Below, one piece after another: positions 58,154-64,000 of a stretch of DNA of 64,000 nucleotides (the stretch's first letter is position 1; every line of letters starts with the position of its first letter). The stretch covers positions 620,001-684,000 of the forward strand of contig JALLLT010000017.1 in assembly GCA_025266875.1 (NCBI GenBank), written 5' to 3'. A model generated the notes under the pieces. The model ran no database searches. It saw nothing but the letters and a program-made list of their open reading frames with translations, and was not told where the DNA came from. Source of the stretch: Fennellomyces sp. T-0311 (taxonomy: Eukaryota; Mucoromycota; Mucoromycetes; Mucorales; Lichtheimiaceae). The position numbers and the translations under genes are program-made.

Positions 58154-59953
58154 TTACGCTTCTTGGCTACGCTGCATTTCTTTCGCAATCTTAGAGAAAG
58201 GGTTTTCAGTACACTTATACACTTTTTATACACGCTTCATCTGAAAATACATACACACTTACCGTTTCTATTTCTTCAAGATCCCATCCGATTTCGTTCT
58301 TGCTTACAGAAAAATGATGCAACTCGTGAGCAAGCGTGCGTAGTACATGGTCGCTACACAAAAAAAAGTTAGATATAGATCATCTCCTTCCGCAACAACT
58401 TACCTAGCATGCTGGATCCATGTGCAATAGTCATCCAGCCATATTTTGCTATATACATAGTACACGTCGTGATGATCAAACATATCCTTCACACTCAACA
58501 AAGCTTTCAAAATCGATCGCTTGCCGAGGCGCATCAGTACATACACATCTTGTAACACCTTTTCACACAGTGCAAAGTTCCTATACAGCGGGTATGCGAG
58601 CACACGGCGATAGGAGGCCACTACTACTTCCCTGAGCGTTGTGAATTGCTCCAAACATGCAATCGAAGGGCTCGTCTTTCCGACGCACCAAACAGACTCT
58701 ACCGAATCCTCTCCCTCAAATATCCGATGGTTGTAGCTGTACGCAAATAGCAGATCAACAAGACCAAGATATGTGATTTTTTCGTTAGACAGCAAGTCTA
58801 TTATTTATCTCATAGTGTTAGTTCAGTTTGCATGCTTGCTGCAGGAGATCATACTTGCATTCTTTTTTCGGCAGGTCGCGCATCATGGCCTGTTCTTTTT
58901 CTGTAAACTTGATCAACGATTCAGCCGAGTCTGTGATTTTCAACGACTTCATATCTAATAGTCCTTCGACACCTTGAGGTTCCCCGACTTCCTGGATCAA
59001 TGGTGCTACCAACGTACGTATTGGCGGGACAGTTTCCGCGGTCGACATGAATCACTGTACCTTTTGATTGCTGTTCCTTGACATTCTTTTGCATGCGTCG
59101 CAACTCTTTGTGCCATATGGTCTTGAATTGGATCACGGCTTGTATTTCTTCATCATTAATGTAATCCATGGCATAATAGTCTTCATCGAACTTGGCATCC
59201 TCTGCCTCGTTCCGATCGCGTCGTCTCGATTCGGGCGTTGACTTTTCTGGATCCGGAATATCGTTGATTTCGTTCATGGTTTCCTGCACATGGGTGAAAT
59301 AGCCACTGTACTGGTTGTTGAAGCCGTATGACGCTGTGGTTAAGATTTCTGCACTTGGCAACTCCTGTGGCAACTCCCAGTTGAAATCGATGGCTTATTG
59401 CATACGCATGAGCCATTGAACCAAAAAATGCCCTCTTCTTTTAACGTACCTTCCTGGATCTCCTCATCCGGCTGCTGATCATTGTCGTCACCACCAATCA
59501 CTTCAATCAATGGCTTCTTCTTTGGCTCTTCCGAAGCCTCTCCCTTTCTAGCCAGCAGTTTACTGAGCAGGTCCAAATCCGAAAAATGCTCGCCCTTGGT
59601 TTCCTTGGTGACACGAACGATAAACTGACCCGAGGATGGATCGTATTTTGCAACCGAATCGTCGTCTTCTACAATATTGCCCGGGAAAGACAAACTAGTT
59701 TCTGCTCACTTAGCAAAAGGATCCCTTTGTTCCACCAGCATGTGGTCTTACCGCAAAAAGTAGGGTCGCAGAAAAAACCGAAACTCATTGCCTTGGACAT
59801 GCAAATCGACATCTTGCGCCTATAATATATAAGCATTTTAGGAAAATGGTCTAATGGTGACATTGCTGGTGATCGTACCCGAACGTATGGTGTATTGATT
59901 GTAATGATTATGGCATTTTCATCCTGATCTACACTAAAAGTGGGTGTAATCAT
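58154..59953 (-). CDS. SHQ1: SHQ1, H/ACA ribonucleoprotein assembly chaperone
   Basis: Eight exons join in phase to 456 aa: 59879-59953, 59752-59819, 59450-59694, 59061-59393, 58859-58987, 58404-58797, 58263-58353 and 58154-58189. The N-terminal CS domain reads MITPTFSVDQDENAIIITIN, then EFRFFLRPYFLRLSFPGNIV and FIVRVTKETKGEHF. The Shq1-specific helical domain has SYGFNNQYSGYF, ITYLGLVDLLFAYSYNHR, GKTSPSIACLEQF, YPLYRNFALCEKVLQD, and DDYCTWIQHA. Shq1 holds dyskerin/Cbf5 before H/ACA RNP assembly, needed for rRNA pseudouridylation and telomerase RNA stability. Intron 58798-58858 uses a GC donor (T/GCAAGT), which is the only choice giving the conserved PKKEYLLSNE junction. The stop lies 29 bases from the convergent methyltransferase stop. 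Confidence 0.95.
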
Positions 59954-60974
59954 GGTTCGGTCGCGTGCGATCGATCGAAAGTCCAAAAAGTATTTTTTTC
60001 TTCTGAGTTTCTGATCAATGCATAGCGGTCTTGGGCTGTCAGGGCCTCGTTTACTGTAAAAAGCCAGGACACTTGTCCAGAAGACGTTATCCGCATCACT
60101 ACAGCCTGGCAATAAATTACGTAGACAACGGAAATCCTGTCAAACTATCTCTCTAGTACGCTGAACTTTCCTGTCAGCTTTGCTTTTTGATCACAGACAA
60201 TGTTGATGCTTGCCTGTGAAAATACCTCTCCCTTCGATGCGCATCATGCGGGAAACGGGTGAAAACAAGAATAGTTGTGTTATGAGCCATCTGTCAGAAC
60301 ATGTAAGGTCTTGATAAGGTTGATAATTTATACAAATATGGACTGTTGTGCGCCACCCAGTTGTGTCGCTGGAAGGGGATCCGCGCGACCTTCGAGTGCA
60401 TGGCTAATAGGTGTGTTGATGTGTCCGAATATCCGCGGCTTGATCCAGCCGACTCGATGTATCTATGGCGATGAGGAGCTACTTTGAATGCAATATTGAC
60501 GATATTAATGAAGACGCTAGATCGTTCGTTCAATTTCGTGTGCAACGATGGACCCTTCTCCCGTCACCGATCCTAACCATTTCACACATCAGCCCCATCC
60601 TATCTTCACCCATAGACCCCCCTCCGGTCAATTAGGGCACAGCAGAGCAGACCCCTCCTAGCCCCTTCATTGCTATCCCACCCGGCCACCAGCAAGAAGG
60701 CGCTGAGGTGTTGGTATCCTCCATCATTGTCCGCGTGAACGAAATTTCCACGACCCGAAATCATTTTTTTGGGGGGAGAGGCTACACAGGCGTCCCCGTA
60801 TGTCGATTAACGCATCACTTGAAGAGACAAGTTCGCCTGATCCCACAGGTGTAAGGATTATCCTGTTTTTTTTAATGTTATTTCATTTTTAGTCGAGGTG
60901 GGTTTCGCTACTCTGGGGATATCGAACAAGGAAGAAACAAATGAACATGCGATATATTTATGGCTTGTTTTTTT
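59954..60974. other. Intergenic region, no supported gene
   Basis: The frame at 59879-60112 extends SHQ1 upstream without a better start. The stretch 60550-60800 is unusually GC/C-rich for this window (runs such as ACCCCCCTCC and a G8 tract), but I see no coding frame or RNA fold. Confidence 0.4.
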
Positions 60975-61557
60975 TTACTGTGCAACAATATCAGCGTGAG
61001 TACAGTGACAAAAAGAGAGAGAGAGAAAGAGAGAGACACTTACGTAGCCGACCGAAATCAAGTAATCAGCCAAACCTTCGACAACCTTCGTGCACGAACC
61101 AGGCTGGATACTCTCATTGTAAAGACCAACCAGGATAGCCTGGGTTGTCTTGACGATACAGGCACCGTCAGCACCCTATTTGCATCAAGTGTGAGTTTCC
61201 CATTCAGATACACACGCCTCACTCTTTCTCGTGTTCCTATTACCTTCTTGCAATAAATCGAGCGTTCGTCCGCACGCAGAGTAAGGTACTTCACACCAGC
61301 AATGTGCACACCCGAGCCGCGCACTTTATCGGTGTCCTGGAAACCATCAACGAGTTCCTGGACTTCGGAGCCACTAAGCTGCAGCAGGGCAAAAAAGTTC
61401 AGGACGTGGTTTCTCGAGATGGGCAAAGCACAATTATATTCGTTACCTCAAAGGCAGGAGACGAGGCCCATTTCGAGCCATTCAAGCCGTAGATGGCGGC
61501 CTTGCTAACCTGACCGGTACCAACAAGGTTGCTGTCAACGTAAGTTTGCCAAGACAT
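60975..61557 (-). CDS. Profilin
   Basis: Exons 61447-61557, 61244-61378, 61044-61175 and 60975-60977 give 126 aa, the canonical profilin size. The sequence begins MSWQTYVDSNLVGTGQVSKA, with the N-terminal Trp of the poly-proline site. It includes IYGLNGSKWASSPAFE, KYLTLRADERSIYCKKGADG, the actin-binding VKTTQAILVGLYN, and ends VVEGLADYLISVGY. Profilin recharges actin monomers with ATP and delivers them to formins. The last exon consists of the stop codon TAA alone: an intron (60978-61043) sits directly after the final Tyr codon. Without splicing, translation would add about 20 Ser/Leu-rich residues. The intron is rich in CT repeats on the coding strand. Confidence 0.95.
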
Positions 61558-63163
61558 GATGTAGTGAAAAAGTTAAGAGATGAAAGAAGCGATAGTTCAG
61601 AAAAATGAAGCGTGTCCTGATGATGCAAGCCCGTTAAAGCGATAGCCAATGAAAAGGGTTGCTTCGACTCGGGCGCGTCCTGTTTCTATTATCGGATGCT
61701 GAAGCGGGTCAATATTTGCTAATCCATGGACTAGAACTTTATCTTTTGACAAGACGTCAGTCCAACGCTTCTTTGACACGCTTTGCTTCGCGGAAGATGT
61801 TTCCTTCGGGATTTATATAAATATAGACAATTATTCTTCCAGAGACGCCTTCTTGTCGCCACCCATCGGGTCGTCGCTTCCTTTAGGTATAGGACTCTAC
61901 ACCCCCTATGGGGGGGGGGTCAACAAGTTCTTCATGAATCGATCATGTTTACATTTCCTTCTGGTACTGAAGCTCGGGTCCTACGTGATGCAAATGTATG
62001 TTGCTACGCACTATTGACTACACGTATCAGTCGTCCAACGCCTCTCTCCATAGCTATAAAATGTTTCTGTTCCCTATGTATAACCATGGCGACCTCGTGG
62101 TGACCGCGGCGGACGTGAAAGAACTTGTTGCATGACGGCGACTGAAACAGAACGAACACATATGTACCTGTAGACAACGCTATGCATCTACTGAAACAAA
62201 TCAACCAAAGCAACACTTTGCTCGGCGATGGTTTGCTATGGCGAACCAGGCTTGTCGTGACTACAATAAGCTCTTTACTGCCCCCCCTGGATTCTGAGAA
62301 TTTTTTTAAAAAAAAGAGACCCTACTCGGGATTTCCTCGTGGCCCAAAAAATGTGTAACGGCAAATGGAAAAGTGCTGCAGAAGCATCAGAGGGGCCGAC
62401 TGACTTTTACCACCAGACCTGTCAAAGTCATGGTCTCCGCACTAATCACTTCTTAATTGCGCCTTGATCGAGCAATGCAATCGCATGACATGATGGTCTA
62501 AATTGGGCCGCCAATGAAGTAAATGAAGTGACTATTGTTTAAAGCTGCCCCAAAGCCATTATTGTAAAATGAACGTTCCTCAGCCTGCTTGCTGAAATGC
62601 GAGTTATTTTAATATCCAAACACCGTGTCACCGCGCATCGCGGATATGGATCGCCGGTTACAAACAACCTAGCTTGATTATGATCACTTTACTAATGATC
62701 CACTACCCTGCGATCCCTATATGAGGACTACACTTCCCTGTCAATATCAAGAAGCTATATCATCACCATATATATTCAACTTTATCACGTAGTTTACCAT
62801 TAACACTGCCCACTACTAGGTACGCAAATAAGGCCCATTGAATTGCCTCGGAGGATGAATATAGAACAAGGCACTTAGGAACGCACTCGACAGGATTTTG
62901 CCCTGATCAGCAACCCTGATACATATCCCAAGATACCCTCCTGCATCAGCTTATACACAATGAAACATACACCTGCTGATTACTTGGCTTGAGAATCTGC
63001 ATTCAGAAATGGTAACACTTTTCCCCAAAATACATCGTTACCCTCAACATTATCATTTATTGCCCATCATTTGTTGTTTAGACCTCTGGCTCAAGCCTCG
63101 ACTGCTTTTGCAGAGGAAAGAACGTATGCAAATTTACTTTGAGCCTACAAAACGTGGCTTTTT
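61558..63163. other. Intergenic region, no supported gene
   Basis: Includes a G9 tract near 61910-61920 and C/T-rich patches near profilin (its promoter side). Open frames at 61783-62103 and 62004-62216 have no domain. Confidence 0.45.
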
Positions 63164-63659
63164 TTAAAGGTTTATTTCGCTGGTGAAATAGTACTCTTCA
63201 TCATAGTCTGGGCCATCGAATACTTGTTTGGTCTTGTTGGGAACAATGGTAAACGGCTGCGAGAACGCTGTTGTTGCCTTTCCACTTTCCAACTTTGGAT
63301 GAAACGCCAACTGATAAAGGTTTCCGGCGGGAAGTTCGCTCCAAACGATCCAATCGAAAACTTGCTCTTCATCGTACTTGAAATCCTTTGCAATGAAGCC
63401 CAAGTTCTTTATCATGTAGCCAGCGGAATCCACCAATCGAAGATCGGCTGAAGAGGAACTACCACCCTTTAAGTGTATCTTGACCTTGCTTCCTTTACTC
63501 ACAATTGCTATTGAGGACCATGATCATTTCTCAACACATATGTACTGTAGAATTACCAGCTTCCCATTGCTCAAACAGAAGGGGCGACACAAAATGAGTT
63601 GCGGACGCGCTGAAACCTGCAAACGCTAGCAACAAGATAACTGCGATTGACTTGATCAT
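63164..63659 (-). CDS. Small secreted Kre9/Knh1-like domain protein
   Basis: Exons 63557-63659 and 63164-63507 join in phase to 148 aa. A signal peptide (MIKSIAVILLLAFAGFSASA) is followed by THFVSPLLFEQWEAG, GSKVKIHLKGG, RLVDSAGYMIKNLG, DWIVWSELPAGNLYQLAFHP and SQPFTIV. This is the beta-sandwich pattern of the Kre9/Knh1-like N-terminal domain (entry 'SP...WxAG', core 'W..LPAG.Y', end 'S.PF.I') found in fungal cell-wall and GPI proteins. Unlike those, it has no Ser/Thr-rich tail or GPI signal and ends acidic (DGPDYDEEYYFTSEINL), so it is probably freely secreted. Function is unknown. Confidence 0.75.
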
Positions 63660-64000
63660 CTGAGAGTGAACGTACGCTTTTGTAAGAGAAACAAAAATAT
63701 GTGTTTTGCGCTGAGGAAAATGTTTTTTATAGCTACTGTTGTCAACAGCAACATCCAGGCAAGTTTGTCCCATGTTTCCTTCCCACGAAAACTATTTATA
63801 TCGTTGCTCCGGAGAGCATGGCGCAGGCAGTACATTTTACAAGAGTGATACGCCCAATGCGCAGCATTATATTAGATACCCGCTAAGAATATATGTAACA
63901 TGTTATCTGGGAGCACTTCTCCTCTTTATTGTATACTAAATCATAGTCTTGTAGACGAGTTGCGTATGCATCCCAGCTATGAATTTTTCAGGAACCTTGC
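63660..64000. other. Upstream region of the Kre9-like gene; nothing else seen
   Basis: Short open frames on the plus strand (63666-63939) have no recognisable content. The window ends here, so a gene further right could be cut off. Confidence 0.4.

Overview
The window reads as nuclear DNA of an early-diverging filamentous fungus, most likely Mucoromycota (Mucorales-like). The reasons are gene content (cell-wall chitin deacetylase, PMT1-type mannosyltransferase, AUR1 inositolphosphorylceramide synthase, Rac1, ARP5, SHQ1) and gene structure: many 50-70 nt GT-AG introns, often several per gene, with a TACTAAC-like branch site in a few of them, very short exons and short intergenic spacers. Most genes below were rebuilt by joining exons at splice sites and checking phase. 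No transcript data were available, so exact boundaries are inference.

Layout. 1-5.9 kb: AT-rich DNA without a recognisable gene. 6.0-15.8 kb: a compact block with chitin deacetylase (+), a 75-aa C2H2 zinc-finger protein (-), PMT1-like O-mannosyltransferase (-), GABA transaminase (-) and an LPA1/2-phosphoglycerate-kinase-like P-loop protein (+). 15.8-18.6 kb: AT-rich, no supported gene. 18.7-24.1 kb: an Mso1-like exocytosis candidate (+), then a 2.69-kb DNA element (19959-22645) with 33-bp terminal inverted repeats, a GAA target-site duplication, AT-rich subterminal repeats and an unfamiliar AT-hook gene, then rac1 (-). 24.9-29.3 kb: a gene graveyard holding relics of an MFS transporter, a TPR co-chaperone, a beta-adaptin and an unidentified gene, with a 320-bp solo LTR at 26308-26627. 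31-64 kb: a normal gene-dense region with GH25 lysozyme, synaptobrevin, AUR1, an F-box/TPR/LRR protein, protoglobin, a NUDT19-like Nudix hydrolase, an LYR protein and ARP5 sharing a 53-bp divergent promoter, a conserved unknown, a disordered protein with repeated aromatic-basic motifs, a ZC4H2-like coiled-coil protein, an SLC45-type sugar transporter, a SAM methyltransferase, SHQ1, profilin and a Kre9/Knh1-like secreted protein.

Functional themes are cell wall and secretion (chitin deacetylase, PMT, AUR1, synaptobrevin, Mso1-like, Kre9-like), polarity and cytoskeleton (rac1, profilin), nuclear assembly (ARP5 of INO80, SHQ1 of H/ACA RNPs) and metabolism (GABA transaminase, Nudix, sugar transporter). 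The genes are ordinary single eukaryotic units, not operons. The least explained object is the TIR element with its AT-hook gene. Next come the decayed gene block and several extreme intron positions: a split start codon, a stop-only last exon and two GC-AG introns.
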